NCBI RefSeq assembly: GCF_031877795.1
Contig: NC_133971.1
Coordinates: 61,512,463-61,576,462, forward strand
Length of the DNA: 64,000 nucleotides
Origin: Strix aluco
Lineage: Eukaryota > Chordata > Aves > Strigiformes > Strigidae
Reading direction: 5' to 3'
Below are positions 51,269 through 62,500 of the stretch, in pieces. Within the stretch, counting starts at the first letter, position 1. Each line of letters begins with the position of its first letter. The notes below the pieces were generated by a model. The model searched no databases, had not been told where the DNA came from, and saw only the letters and a list, made by a program, of their open reading frames with translations. A program made the translations under genes and the position numbers.

Positions 51269-54200
51269 CTGTGGGGGGAGGTGGGGAGGGAAGACAAATA
51301 TGGTGAAGAGGAAGACATAAGATACTTGTTCGTTTTGTCTTATTTTTGAGACTTAAGATTTAAAAAATACTACTTAACAGGAAAATAAATTACGTGCTTG
51401 GGTTTTCCTGGCTGCTGCTTGATTTTACATGTCAGATACATACACAGAGCTCTCAAGTCCTCCCCAGGTCATTGCCCTGGAGTGAAGGTCAGCATGCATG
51501 CCTTTTTATGAAGAACTAGATCTCAGTCTAGAAGTGTCCCCATGAGACCTTTCACACATAGAAATTGCACTAAAATAAATATAACCACTTCTCCAGCTCA
51601 AACATTAATGGATAAAGTCCAAATAAAGCTGGCCTCACATTTGAAAGTTTCTGACCCCTCTGGGGTCAGAAAAATTATTGATCAAAAAGTTAAAGTGCAC
51701 CAAGAGCTATTAAGTACAAAGACTCAATCTCTGAACCAAATCAGAGATGCAAATCTCGAAGTCACTCATCTGACAGTTGTCAGCAGAAAGCAGTGTGCCA
51801 GGGGGAGCACCTGCGTATGCCTGCTCAGTTTCTGTACCAGCTTCTGAATATGCTGCTGGCCAGTAAGGAGAAAGGGCTCTGGACTGACTCAATATGGATG
51901 TTTGGATGTTCCTCAATTAAGGGTAAATGTAGGGCATCTTTAGATAGAGGCATGCTTTCCTCTTTGTGTTAGTGCCTGGTCTGTAAACCCCCTCTAACAG
52001 CCATTCATACTTGGCTACCATGTGAATGTGAGAGGTAGTGACTTGTACTTGCTTTTCAGACATGCTAGCAACCACACCTTGTGGTTGAGGTGGTTAGAGA
52101 ACCGAATTAGGGGTTTTTAAGCTGCCAAAGCTGCCATAAGCAAACCTCACGTTAGCCTGAGTTGTGATGTTTCTGAAGCCTTGAGAAGAGTAGTGCACAA
52201 GTCAACTAAATTGGGAAGATTTATTAGATCCTCCTGCTACCACTCAAGTTTCACCCAACCAGAAACAATAGTCATCACTCATACCCTCCTTTCTTCTTGT
52301 TGACAGGCTGCTCCAAGCATTTCACGAATATTGCTGCCTCTTCTCCCTTACCAAGATGCGAGGTGCCATCTCGAGAACAGAACACCACCCTGTGGAATAA
52401 ATATTGGACAATCACAAGACTGAGCTAGATGTCTCATTTAACTGTAGGAACAGGACTGGTGCTTGGAAGTAGTCTTTATACTTTGTCACATGGGGCACTA
52501 CTACTTTATAAACCTGTGAGAAAATTTTTAAAAAAGAGAATTCTGTGACAAAATAAACACTGTGCAAAAAAAGCTGCTAAGTGCATTATGCATGTACCTC
52601 AAACTGTAGCCATAACTTTCACTGGTCTTTTGCATAAAATCTTGTAGCTAAAAGCAGAAGCTCTATCTCAAAGTCTCTTGGACCAGTCCTTGTGTGATTT
52701 TTTTGTCAGGTGAATGATCTTTGAATTACTCCCTCAAATGTTTGCAAACAAAGAATGTTGCCAAATTCCTCAGACCTGAGCAGTTGCTTTTCTATTTATC
52801 AGTACTTCCCCCACCCCTATATTTGTTCAGCTCTGATAACTGTTCTTTGATCAAGTGACTGCCTTGTTTATTCAAATGAGAAACATTATTCACAATACTG
52901 TACACAGGACATGCATACTCTGTTCTGGGTCCATTTTCTGCTAACAGATCTCATGTCCAGTGAATTCAGTGAATTTCAAAAAATTCAGGTCAAAGCAGTT
53001 CAGTTCAGACTTTGCTGTTTTAACATTCATGCATTAGCTACATCCTGCAACAGTCATGTGTTTCAGCTTTCACCCACCATTCAGGTATTCAACTTCCAAG
53101 AAAAGCCAGCTTAATGAAGCAATGATTTCTTGTACAAGCACATTTTTGGAAGGGTTTCTAAAAGTTTCCTTCTAAGCATGCTCTTCACAAAAAAAACTAT
53201 GCAAATGTCCAAGGAAAGGAGGAGAAGAACTGCAAATATAATCAGAGATGCTGGTTCATGGACATCCTCTCCTGCTTATTATAACTAATCTGAGGCACTT
53301 GAGACAGTGCTATGCAATTGAATTATGTGGGAGTAAAAATAAAGATTGCAGATCCAGAGGAAGCAAACAACTGAACCTGGGTGACATAAATGCTAGTTTG
53401 GTGCCACTGCAGCCCTGATCATCAGTGCTGCACCCATTTGTAACTGCTTTCCATGTTTTGTCCCTCCCTGTGAGATACCAGGAATCAGAAAACACTGTCT
53501 AATATTAAAACTAATATAGCTTATAACAATCAAAACAAGTTACTTTTTCTGAGTTTCTCCTGACTTCACTCTGACTCTCTGGATGTCAAATGTAAAAGGA
53601 GTCCACCAGTCTGACCAGCTGAAGAAAGTGTCTTTCTCCCACTGCAGCTTCAGCATAAGCAGGTCACCTATGTCCACTTCTGTGTAAATCAGGAAGGAGA
53701 AGGTCTTGTTTGAGGAGACTTCAGGCCTGTGGGCAGTGGAATAAGGAAAACAAACAAAAAAAATGGGAACTGTTGGACAGATAAAGAAAATTAATGTGAA
53801 ACAGAACAAGGATTTTATGTACTGCAGAGAAGGAAGCAACCTTCTCCATTCCATCCATTCTGATGGATGGAATAAGGAAAAAACACTTTAAGCTTTTGTA
53901 AAAGCACAAGAAAAAGCTTTCTGCAGCAATAAAATCATGGGACAGACTGCCAGGCAAAGGGCGTCTTCTCCAGTGCTGGTGGCTCTCAGAGAAACCAGAC
54001 AAGCACCAGCCAGGAACAGTTTATGTTCCTCAGAGTGAAAAACAGACTTTGGTGCTTTCCACCCCCATTCCCTGCCAGCCCACGTGCAGGGATGTAAGCT
54101 CAGACTACTGCTTATTTGCAGAGCTGTGGAAGTAAATCCCATGTCTCCCTCAGCTTCTGCATGGAGGCATTCAGACTTGGACAATTAACTCTAAGTTGCA

Positions 54201-57200
54201 GTCTGCTTTTAAGGAGCTTTAACACAGCTGAAATATGGCATAAAGACACTGAAAAGAGAAAAAAACAAGAAACTTGCCACACTTGAAAAATTCTTATTAG
54301 GCTGAGCCACAGGTCAGACTTCACATTTCTGTATATCACATCTCTTATCAAGAACAGCTCCTATAGAGCTTAGATCATTAATTTTAGCAGTGGATGTGTT
54401 CCCCTTGATCAAGGACAAAAGCAGATCCTGGGACCCTGTAAGATTTTTGTAGCTGGATAGAACAAGGTTTTCAGCTAGGGCTTTAACAGAGTTAAGTAGC
54501 CTCAACAGTACATTGGAGTTGTTTCTGTAGCTACTCACAGTGTGAAAGCAATGTTCTCACTCTCATCTAGAGTGCCATAGAGAGAGATCAGGAATGGCTG
54601 GTTTGTCTTGGTTGTGTTAGTCTTTCCAAAGAAATGGATCTTGACCTGGTAATGAAAGACTGAAAGAACACCAAAGAAAAGGCCATTAGGAAAACACTCA
54701 ACCTCTAAAAAGACTGCTGGTGACAAAACCCCTAAGCTAGAATATGCCAGCATCACTAAACTGAGGAGTTCAGTTTCCTGCAGGTATCCAGGGAACTATT
54801 TTTGTGAGGAGGTAAAGATGAGGATGCAAGAGAATCACAATTAAAAAACACCTTTGCAGTTCTTGCAACTAAACTCTTCATTTAAGTTGACTGCCACTAT
54901 AATAACTCCAGAGTCTGCAGTATCACCTTCAGACCTGTTATAAATGTGTAAGACTTGCCATCCTTGACTTGAAACAAATGAGCTGTGCCCTCCTCATACA
55001 GGAAACTTAGTGAAAAAAATTCAACCCACTGGCACTGCAGATTAAGCACCAAATGCCAACAAAACACTAGTCTTGCAGCTGTTCTAACACTGCAGGAATA
55101 TGCCTTCTGATTGCTGGTCCATCACAAAACACACATAATGAGCATACAATGTGGTACAGCCAAAGCTAGTGAAGTAGTAAAATCCAACTCAGAAGCTATT
55201 TCCCTTCCAGTTCTTTCTGGCAGTGACCTCCTCAGACTCACCACTGTGGCAATAGAAATCAAGAAATACTGTGATATCTTAATGAGGTCTGGTGCTCTGG
55301 CAAAGGCACTATGAAAGGCACAAGCCTGGTGGTTGCAAATCTTTAAAGTTGCTCATCAGGCTGCGATCTGCCAATTATTTTTCCAGCAGTAGGAAAAATT
55401 CATTTGGATGAAAAATACAGAAAAAATTTGGAAGATTCAGTTGTTCCAAGTGACCAAGCCAGAGTAAATCTTCTTAATTTTGCTACTTAGAAACTTGTTA
55501 CAAAATACCTTCCTTTTTGTATTCTACCACCCAACTCCACACCTTGAGTAAGATGACACTGTTTTTCTGAGACTGCACTTTAGCTTGCACTTAATGACAA
55601 ACTGCAGATAAGCTTCATTCCTGCTCACCACAAGTACCAAAGCAGCAATATTGTCAGCTGCAGCACACACCCACCCTGACACACAGCTGAGCAAAAGTAC
55701 CAGTCTTGCTCAGCAGTAAGGAAGCAAGACCTACCTTTATAGGGCATCTGAGCACGGGTCTTCAAGTACATTTTGGTGTTTCTCTTTGTTCTCACTCTGT
55801 TGACCTTGTAACCCAAATTGTTGCAGCGGTTCTTCCGACAGCTCAGGCATAGACCCTTCTCAAAGGCCTCCTTTGTGTTGCAGCGGTAGGCCATGCTGGG
55901 CTTTTCTTCATAGAGGAGGGAGTCAATGAAGAGGTGGATGGATCGTTCATGGGAGCATTTCACCAGCTGATCCACATCTTGAAAGAACAAAAGTGTGTAA
56001 TATCTATACATACATGCATATAGTGATATAAACCCCTGAGCAATGCTGTTGACAGGCACAATCCACTATGCCAGAGCTGGGCTTTATATGATGACTTTTA
56101 AAAGCACTTAAAAGAACAAGTTTCTGTGCCTCTTGGAGATCTTTGTTTGCAGGAAACCTGCAGGCTATTGGAGATCTCCCTTTGAATGTTAGACTGTTTG
56201 ATTCAGAGCAGCCTTACCTGCAAAGCCTTTCTCAGCAATGAGACGGAGTGCTTCTCCCAAGTTGCAACCTGGCTGGAAACCTCCACCGTTAGGATAGATA
56301 TCAATGTGTCCAACAGGCTTCTGAATCCCAATGCTGCGGTCTGGAGAGCCTCTAGTGTAAGTGTGTAGGACATCCACAAAGTCAGCATCATCTGGGGAGA
56401 GGCGGGTAAGGGCATCGGCATATTCAAAGGTAGGACCAGCTGGATCCAGTCCTGTATGGGGTGAACCAGAAAGAAAAACTGAGATTATTGACTGCCAAAA
56501 ACACTGACAATGATAACAAATGTCAAACTCAGCTACCACATTGGGCTGGAGTATAGCATATGGTGTTGGTGTCACTGCAGACATTACAATAGGATCATTT
56601 AAATAAAATTCACATGTACAGGAGAATCAAGTACACTACCTTGAAATGCTGTCACTGTTTAAAAAATAAGGTGTATGTAAACATATGTAAAGAAGCCCAG
56701 ATAACTTCCTCACAGCTGTAGCATTTCTAGTGGATGGAAGAAACAAACTAGTAAATATTTTCTCAGTGTCTCCCTCCCCTGTCAAGAATTGTAAAACTTC
56801 CATCTGAAGCATGTGAAATGGGGAAAATGTCTTGCTGTTAACTGCCTGCTGGGGGAACAAGCAGGAAGAAAACGAGAGCTTCGCTGTCTACATGTCTAAG
56901 GGGAAGGGGATTATTATGGTTAACTGTCAAACTGCAGCAGCACTGATATTAAAACCAGCCAGAACTATTCTGCCACTGAACAAGTACTATCTCTTAAATC
57001 CAGACAACTACTTGAGAGATGACTGAAGGCAGAGTGAAGGGACATGTCTTTTCTGCAGCCCTCAGTGGGGACAGGCATCTGGGCTACCCATCCCTGGTTA
57101 GCCTCCCCCAGTCTGAGCTGCCTCCCCCTCTGCTATGAGGACTTCAGGGACCACATCCCATCCCTCCCTATGCTCCCATTTTCCAGGGAAAGGTTCATCC

Positions 57201-59547
57201 TGGACACCAAGGGGGCATAACAGAGCACTACTGGTATTTTGTGTGACATGTCAGCCTCAGTGAAAGCAACAAAACTGCAGCTGAGAGAAAGGAAGGGTAG
57301 ACAGACTAGTGCTTTGGCCTCCTGATTTTAATCTGCCACCTCGCAGGAGTCAGCCTTTCCTTATGCAACTGCTGCCTAGCCCACCCTCTAGAATGCCTGT
57401 GGATCTGGGATCACAGCCAGGCTCAGGTGAAAGGGCAAAGGATACTAGGAAGAAGGGAGCTAGGTTCCCGTTTGAATGCCGCTCCCGAGCTCTCAGCAGT
57501 GAAGACACAACAGATGAGTGATTTTCTTAGACTCATTTGCTGATGTTGGCATTTCCTTTGTCACTGAGATCAGCTCAGACTCAGCTCTACAGGTGTTGGG
57601 CTGTAAACCAGCCTCAAAGTGGCTGTGCATTCTGTCTTGTCTAGCACACTTCTCAGCCTCCAAAAACCACCCTAAGCAGACATCTAAACATGCATAGGAA
57701 CAGGGCAAGCTTATGTATACTTCCTTCTGCTTCCCAAAACTCTCTCAGTATTATTTTCAGCCCAGAATATTACTTGAGCCTGTTAGGATTAATTTTTTTT
57801 AGTAACCCACAGTGGATCTCTTCTAATTATCTGTCCACTCTTCCCTTGAATCCATATAAAATTCTGCAACCACAGCATCCCATAGAAAAAAGGTCTGCAG
57901 GTACTACACCCACTGCAAAAGGATCTACCTCCTGTTGCTTTTGAACAGCTCCCACCAACTGCAAAGGATGACCACCTGGATGAACACAACCAGCTGAAGT
58001 TCTCATGGTGCAAGAGATACTGTGACCTTCTCCAAGCCATGGCCAATCTCAATCACATCCCCACCAACTAGTCTCTTTTCATGGTTGATGAATCCCTGCC
58101 TACTCATTTCTTGTGCAGAAGCAGATCAAGGCTTTTCACCCACCACCTTTGCTGTTCTTTTCTGAACCTCTTCCAGTTCTACTACAGAAATAGCCGATTC
58201 AATAAAGCATGAACACATAACCTGAGTATTGCCAACAAACAACAATTATTCTGGTGATTTTTCCAAAGGATCATAATATTTCAGCGTGGAAGAGACAGGA
58301 CTCTCCACTCTACAACCACAAGTTTTCTTACCAGTAATTCTGTTCACCTTCTTCTTGGTGAGGCTCCCAGCAATCCCAGCAGCATGAGCACCTAGACTGT
58401 ACCCCAGCAAGTGGACATTGTTGAGAGGATAATTGAATTGTTCCTGCAGAAGACAGCAATTTGTTTAAAGTTTGAAGTCAAATGAGAAAACATCAGAAGA
58501 CAAGGGAAAATAATTTGTAAACACTGGGATTTGTCTTTGAGCCATAAATAACAGAAGAAACACTAAATACAATTAGCATAGTTTTGTGCCATACAAGGTC
58601 ATTTGAGTTAACTAACTTAAGGCAAAATCTAAGCCGAAAGGAATGCATAATAAAGGACAGAACACAGGGCTATTATATCAAAGGTTTTCAGCCACCCTCT
58701 CCCTACCAGTTTCTGTATCTCTTAAGTATTTCCCAAAGGCAGGGCAGACTTCTGTTTCCCAAGGACCAGATGCTGTATAATATGTAGGAAACTGTCTTTC
58801 ATAGGTACCTCTCACAGAGCCTTCAGAAATACTGTGGACTCACAGAGCTCGGCAGACCACAGGGTGAAGTTTCTGGAATGCACTATAAAAGGCATCCTTG
58901 TGTAAGAGATAACCGTAAAGCAAAGCTGGGATTTTTACCAGTCCAGCAAGAGTACTGTCTGCAGCTGCTTAACTCTACCTACCCAATAGGAGATTAACAG
59001 CTGCATCACTGCTGTTTTGTCTCACATTGTACATAATGTCCTAGGAGACATGTGACTACATGTCTTACCTCCATCCAGTCGATAAACATAGCAACATCCT
59101 TTCCCACGAGCTTAGTGTATGCAGCGGACACTGGGTAGTGCTGCTGAGCTCGAACTAGCCAGTCCACCACAATGACGTTTGAATCAGGTTCCCTCTTGTA
59201 CAGAGCATCCACCAGTTTCGGGACCCAACTTTCATACATTCCTGTCACCTGTTGGTTTTTTTTAATTAAAAAAGGCGATATCTTAATATTATCTGTTGTG
59301 TATAGACACCTCAGCTGATGTATCTAGCACAGTTTATCAGGAGTCTGCTTAAAAGGGAGATCCCTCCCCTTTCTTCTTACCGTCCATCCGTGGATCACCA
59401 CAAAGGTTTTACTGGTATGGTTGAAGTTGCACCGTGCCAGGCTGTCCACCTGCCCAGGAACCAGGTAGCAGACATCCTCGTCAGGCTCTTTAGGTGTCCG
59501 TAAGGAAAACTTGCTCTCAATTCCCTCAAAATTGGTCTCAGCTTCTG
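51223..59547 (-). CDS. LPL: Lipoprotein lipase (exons 2-10, 5' end outside window)
   Basis: LPL is a secreted triglyceride lipase that works as a dimer at the capillary wall, bound to heparan sulfate and GPIHBP1, and is activated by apolipoprotein C-II. The CDS joins, on the minus strand, 59547-59381, 59248-59069, 58443-58332, 56451-56218, 55977-55735, 54659-54539, 53726-53544, 52389-52285 and 51268-51223. That is 1391 nt, or 462 residues plus a split first codon. All introns are GT-AG and all phases join. The triad is Ser in GYSLG (exon 4), Asp in LDPAGP (exon 5) and His in CSHERS (exon 6). The lid, a furin-type RTKR site and the WSDWW lipid-binding loop are present. Sequons are NHTS, NTTK and NKTF. 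No disabling change is seen, so the gene is probably functional. Exon 1 with the signal peptide lies beyond 64000. Confidence 0.97.
51269..52284 (-). other. LPL: LPL intron 9
   Basis: A 1016-bp intron with a gtatga donor and a CCCCCCACAG acceptor. It holds no recognised repeat. Confidence 0.9.
52285..52389 (-). CDS. LPL: LPL exon 9
   Basis: 105 bp, the human length. It encodes [28 protein letters not shown] and the basic NKKKGG. The exon ends GG before gtatga. In mammals the same two-base overhang is TG and exon 10 adds A to make the stop. Here GG plus T makes glycine, so translation continues into exon 10. Confidence 0.95.
52390..53543 (-). other. LPL: LPL intron 8
   Basis: A 1154-bp intron with a gtaact donor and a TTCCACAG acceptor. 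No gene or known repeat is seen in it. Confidence 0.9.
53544..53726 (-). CDS. LPL: LPL exon 8 (tryptophan loop)
   Basis: 183 bp, the human length. [20 protein letters not shown] contains the conserved C-terminal sequon [13 protein letters not shown] is the tryptophan-rich loop that binds lipoprotein lipid. It ends at GETQKK with the last lysine codon split. The donor is AAAAA then gtaact. Confidence 0.97.
53727..54538 (-). other. LPL: LPL intron 7
   Basis: An 812-bp intron with a gtgagt donor and a CCCACAG acceptor. It contains a perfect inverted repeat with 10-bp arms at 53848-53873. Confidence 0.9.
53848..53873. repeat. Inverted repeat, 10-bp arms, in LPL intron 7
   Basis: Arms attccatcca and tggatggaat are separated by 6 bases. 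The RNA could form a short hairpin. The arms resemble a TGGA microsatellite-like sequence and may be chance. Confidence 0.7.
54539..54659 (-). CDS. LPL: LPL exon 7
   Basis: 121 bp, the human length. It encodes the start of the PLAT beta-sandwich: [15 protein letters not shown], then [16 protein letters not shown]. It carries an N-T-T sequon at 54610-54618 that is not one of the two conserved mammalian glycosylation sites. The donor is ACACT then gtgagt. Confidence 0.96.
54660..55734 (-). other. LPL: LPL intron 6
   Basis: A 1075-bp intron with a gtaggt donor and a TTTCAG acceptor. No recognised content. Confidence 0.9.
55735..55977 (-). CDS. LPL: LPL exon 6 (catalytic histidine, heparin-binding and furin-type sites)
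   Basis: 243 bp, the human length. It begins with DVDQLVKC closing the lid disulfide, then [14 protein letters not shown] with the catalytic histidine. The cysteine-rich [16 protein letters not shown] follows, then the basic RVRTKRNTK, the region corresponding to the heparin-binding and proprotein-convertase cleavage site of mammals (RAKR). It ends at MPYK, at the start of the C-terminal PLAT domain. Confidence 0.97.
55978..56217 (-). other. LPL: LPL intron 5
   Basis: A short intron of 240 bp with a gtaagg donor and a TTTCAAG acceptor. Confidence 0.9.
56218..56451 (-). CDS. LPL: LPL exon 5 (catalytic aspartate, lid)
   Basis: 234 bp, the human length. [12 protein letters not shown] holds the catalytic aspartate. 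[15 protein letters not shown] follows, and the lid begins at [17 protein letters not shown]. The exon ends one base into the aspartate codon completed by exon 6. The lid controls access of lipid to the active site. Confidence 0.97.
56452..58331 (-). other. LPL: LPL intron 4
   Basis: An 1880-bp intron with a gtaaga donor and a CCATACAG acceptor. It is the largest intron that lies fully in the window, and it contains an old interspersed repeat at about 57770-58260. Confidence 0.9.
57770..58260 (+). mobile_element. Very old amniote interspersed repeat in LPL intron 4
   Basis: The order of phrases follows the same fossil repeat as at 23455-23990: cttgaatccatataaaattc, agcatcccatag, ctacctcctgttgcttttga, ctagtctcttttcatggttg and gttcttttctgaacctcttc. 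Family name is uncertain; probably a CR1/L3-type LINE 3' region. It lies antisense to LPL. Confidence 0.55.
58332..58443 (-). CDS. LPL: LPL exon 4 (catalytic serine)
   Basis: 112 bp, the human length. It encodes [19 protein letters not shown] and on to VNRITG. GYSLG is the GxSxG nucleophile elbow that carries the active-site serine. Splice sites are CTGCAG before GAA and ACTG then gtaaga. The exon ends one base into a codon. Confidence 0.97.
58444..59068 (-). other. LPL: LPL intron 3
   Basis: A 625-bp intron with a gtaaga donor and a TTCTGCAG acceptor. No recognised content. Confidence 0.9.
59069..59248 (-). CDS. LPL: LPL exon 3
   Basis: 180 bp, the same as human. It begins [19 protein letters not shown] and continues with NVIVVDWL and [13 protein letters not shown], ending at WME on a codon boundary. 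The acceptor is CAG before GTG and the donor is GAG then gtaaga. It forms part of the alpha/beta-hydrolase core. Confidence 0.97.
59249..59380 (-). other. LPL: LPL intron 2
   Basis: A very short intron of 132 bp with a gtaaga donor and an AACCAACAG acceptor. Confidence 0.9.
59381..59547 (-). CDS. LPL: LPL exon 2
   Basis: Encodes the mature N-terminus, with [13 protein letters not shown], the CYLVPG segment, a conserved sequon NHTS and the end HGWT. The donor is ACG then gtaagaa. The acceptor region reads tagCAGAAGCTGAG, giving three in-frame AG choices, so the exon could start at 59547, 59544 or 59541. The first fits the bird protein best (residues E-A-E after a split proline or similar codon). 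The last matches the 161-bp human exon length. Confidence 0.95.
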
Positions 59548-62500
59548 CTATGCAAAAGCACAGGAAACATACAGCAGTGGTTTAGCAGTACTAGGACAAA
59601 CAGTCCAGGAGTCATAGGTACAATGCTGGAGAGATATCGGAACAGTCAAGAAAAGGGACACATGCTTTTCATTTCCTACAGTGCTCCTTTTGCATGACAA
59701 CAGCCATGTAAAGAGGAAATCAAAGGGTGAAAATTGCTTACCCTCCAAGGTCCTGCTAAAACAGTGAGAATCTGGCCAGCTGTCAGAAGCATGAATTCCT
59801 TTTAGGAGTCAGTATTTTCCCCATTACCACAGCAGAACAGAAAACTGCACAGGACAGTTCATACCCCTGTTACATATTGTGGTGGTGAATCTTCCACATC
59901 ACTTCATCAATACTCACTGCCTAACAAGGTTCTTTATAGTGCACAGTAGTCACAGTGCATTAAAAATAAGAGCTGCAAAGTCAACACTGTTTTAGAAGCA
60001 CTAGTTTTGACTTTTTGCCAGAGAAAAACAGCAGTTGAGATCAGACACGCATTAAGGAAACTGAACTAGCAAAGCAGAAGCTTATATTTTGAAGGCAGTA
60101 ATTTTTCAGATCATCTGATAAGCAACATTGCAGGAAAAAAACTTCTTCTGCTTTAAGGTATTTTGAATGGGGGGAAGGGGGGAGGTGAAGATCATGTACT
60201 GGCAGTAACAAAGTATGTGATGACCTGTGAAGATACCTTCTTACAAAACTCCCTCCAGGTTCAAAGTATAAGCTTTCCTTTTGTTCCTGCCAAGGAAGTG
60301 ACTTGAGACTTCATGCTCACTACTTCCTTTGTCTGAGAAGAAACTTAAATGCCTCCTCTTTTTACATCAGAATCAACACTTAAGTACCTCTATATCCAGC
60401 AGACCCTGTAATAACTGTGGACTTAAACTCCAATGCTTTTCAAATCCAGGCTCTACTTTGGCAACTTGCATTTAGCAAATATTGATTGCCTGTTTTCCAA
60501 GTGCAGCTGAACTAGAGCCAGCTCTGTTCTACTCAGTGTTGTGTTTCTTGGCATCATCATGACCAAGCTTTTACAAACTCCTAAACACACATTAATGAAT
60601 GGCTCCAAGCCACCATACAGAATGCAAACGGACACAGTGAGGACCTCATGTCAGACATGCAAAACAGACTTCCACTTCCCTTTTTTTCCATCGCAAAAAA
60701 GGTTTTTTATGATAACTGGCAGATTTGTATTTCTCCATAAAGTTGTGCTGCATCACTCAGAGGCAATGAATGAACTACCCATTTTTTAATAAAACTTAGG
60801 TTTTCTGGTCTTCTCATTCAAGCTACCAGACTCAGCAGGGCACTGACTTATGCCTGACCTCACTCAGCACTCAGGTAGCTGTATAAAGCCTGGAAGGTTA
60901 CTGCTGTGCTTGGAGGGCCACAGAAATCACAGAACACAGACTGGCAACAAATGCTCATGTACAAGTCTCAGAGAGACTCTATCATTCGCAGTCAACTGCC
61001 TAACATTGCCCGAGTTCATCAGGACTTCTCACCTGCAGAAAGCAAAGCACACACAGCGCAGTAACAAGAACTGTTCACTGAACATAGGCAGTGCTCAATT
61101 TTAGGTTTTGACCTTGACTGCACTAGGATGGCTAGCTAATCCAGCATAATTACACTGAGGGCCCCCTTCCTATCTCCTTCCCCCTAAAGAAAGGATAAAG
61201 TTTATGAAAAACACCTTTCTCCAAACCAGTATAAGTATTCACATAATGATGAATAAAAGACTTTACCTACTGAAAGCAAAATTTACCAAACTAACCAAAT
61301 GCTGATCTTTCTCAGAAGTTGCCCCTTCTTATATTTTTGCACATTCAAAACTTCATTTTCTCACGAAGAGAGTACAAAATCCCTTTCAGAAACAAATTTA
61401 GACTTACACTATTTAATTTTTAGTCAGAAAAAGAAGAGTCTTAAAGGTTGATTGGTTAAATATCAAATACAACTTTTCACTCAGCAGTGAAATCAGTAAA
61501 ACCTTGAGAGGACCAAGAACAGATTTCAACTGTAAGGCATACAATGCAAGGACTTTCAATTATGTATGCGCCTGCCCAGCACAGAACAGCAAACAAGAAT
61601 AATCCACCTGCTCACTAGTTGATAGTGCTTCCTTTCATACTTAGTTTTAATTCAGAAGGGAAATAATATCTATCTGATAATTATCCAAAATCTAAATTCA
61701 ATTGATATCCTGTCTTGTAGTGTGTTTTCAATTATAAACACATGCTAGAATTTATATACAAGTTCAGACCCCCTCTCTTTTGAAAATAAACTTAGAATTT
61801 TAAATTCAGTTTACTACAAGTGCACCATACTTGAAGGTGCGCTTAGAAAAGTGCACCAAATTTAAGACAGATTGCCATACTGTCGCACCTACCACTGAAA
61901 AAGTGCAAAGTGCTTTACAAATATTCATGTGTTTTGGTATAGAAATCTTTGGCTGGGATTTAAGGACATAGGAGCACTGAGATGCAGTCACCACCAGGAA
62001 AGCAGCAGCTGCAAAGCAACAGTCCATGAATTAGGGAAAGAAGGTGACTCTGCTCATTTAGCTATGTTGTATGAGGAATTACAAAGTCAGAAGAAATTAT
62101 TTTTATCTTTTATGCTCACAGAAAGTCTCACATTGTCTAATGTCCACCTATGCTCAGTTCCCCACAGCAAGACACCTTCTGGATGAGGGAAATGTGTGTG
62201 GTGGGGTTTGTTGGAGACTTCTTAATGATGTGCTCATTAAGAAGCTCTCCTCAAAATTTGCCAGTTAGGCTTTGCAACTTCTGTATGGCTCAGAGCCTAA
62301 GATAACTTGTTTGCACCTCATCTTGTGCTGCACAAACACTGCAACACCACCTCACCTACCACCTTCCACAGATTAAATTTTAGAAATATAGTAGAGAGGC
62401 ATGTAATAGTATGTATGCACTCACCACACATACTGACATCTATATGTAACATGCCTTAAAACTGCAGCAGAGAAGCTACAAAGCATATCACTTCATAAAG

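Noticed and set aside
57789..58052. 87-codon minus-strand open frame in LPL intron 4
   Set aside because: It falls inside the old interspersed repeat, is not flanked by usable splice sites, and would interrupt the known LPL exon order.
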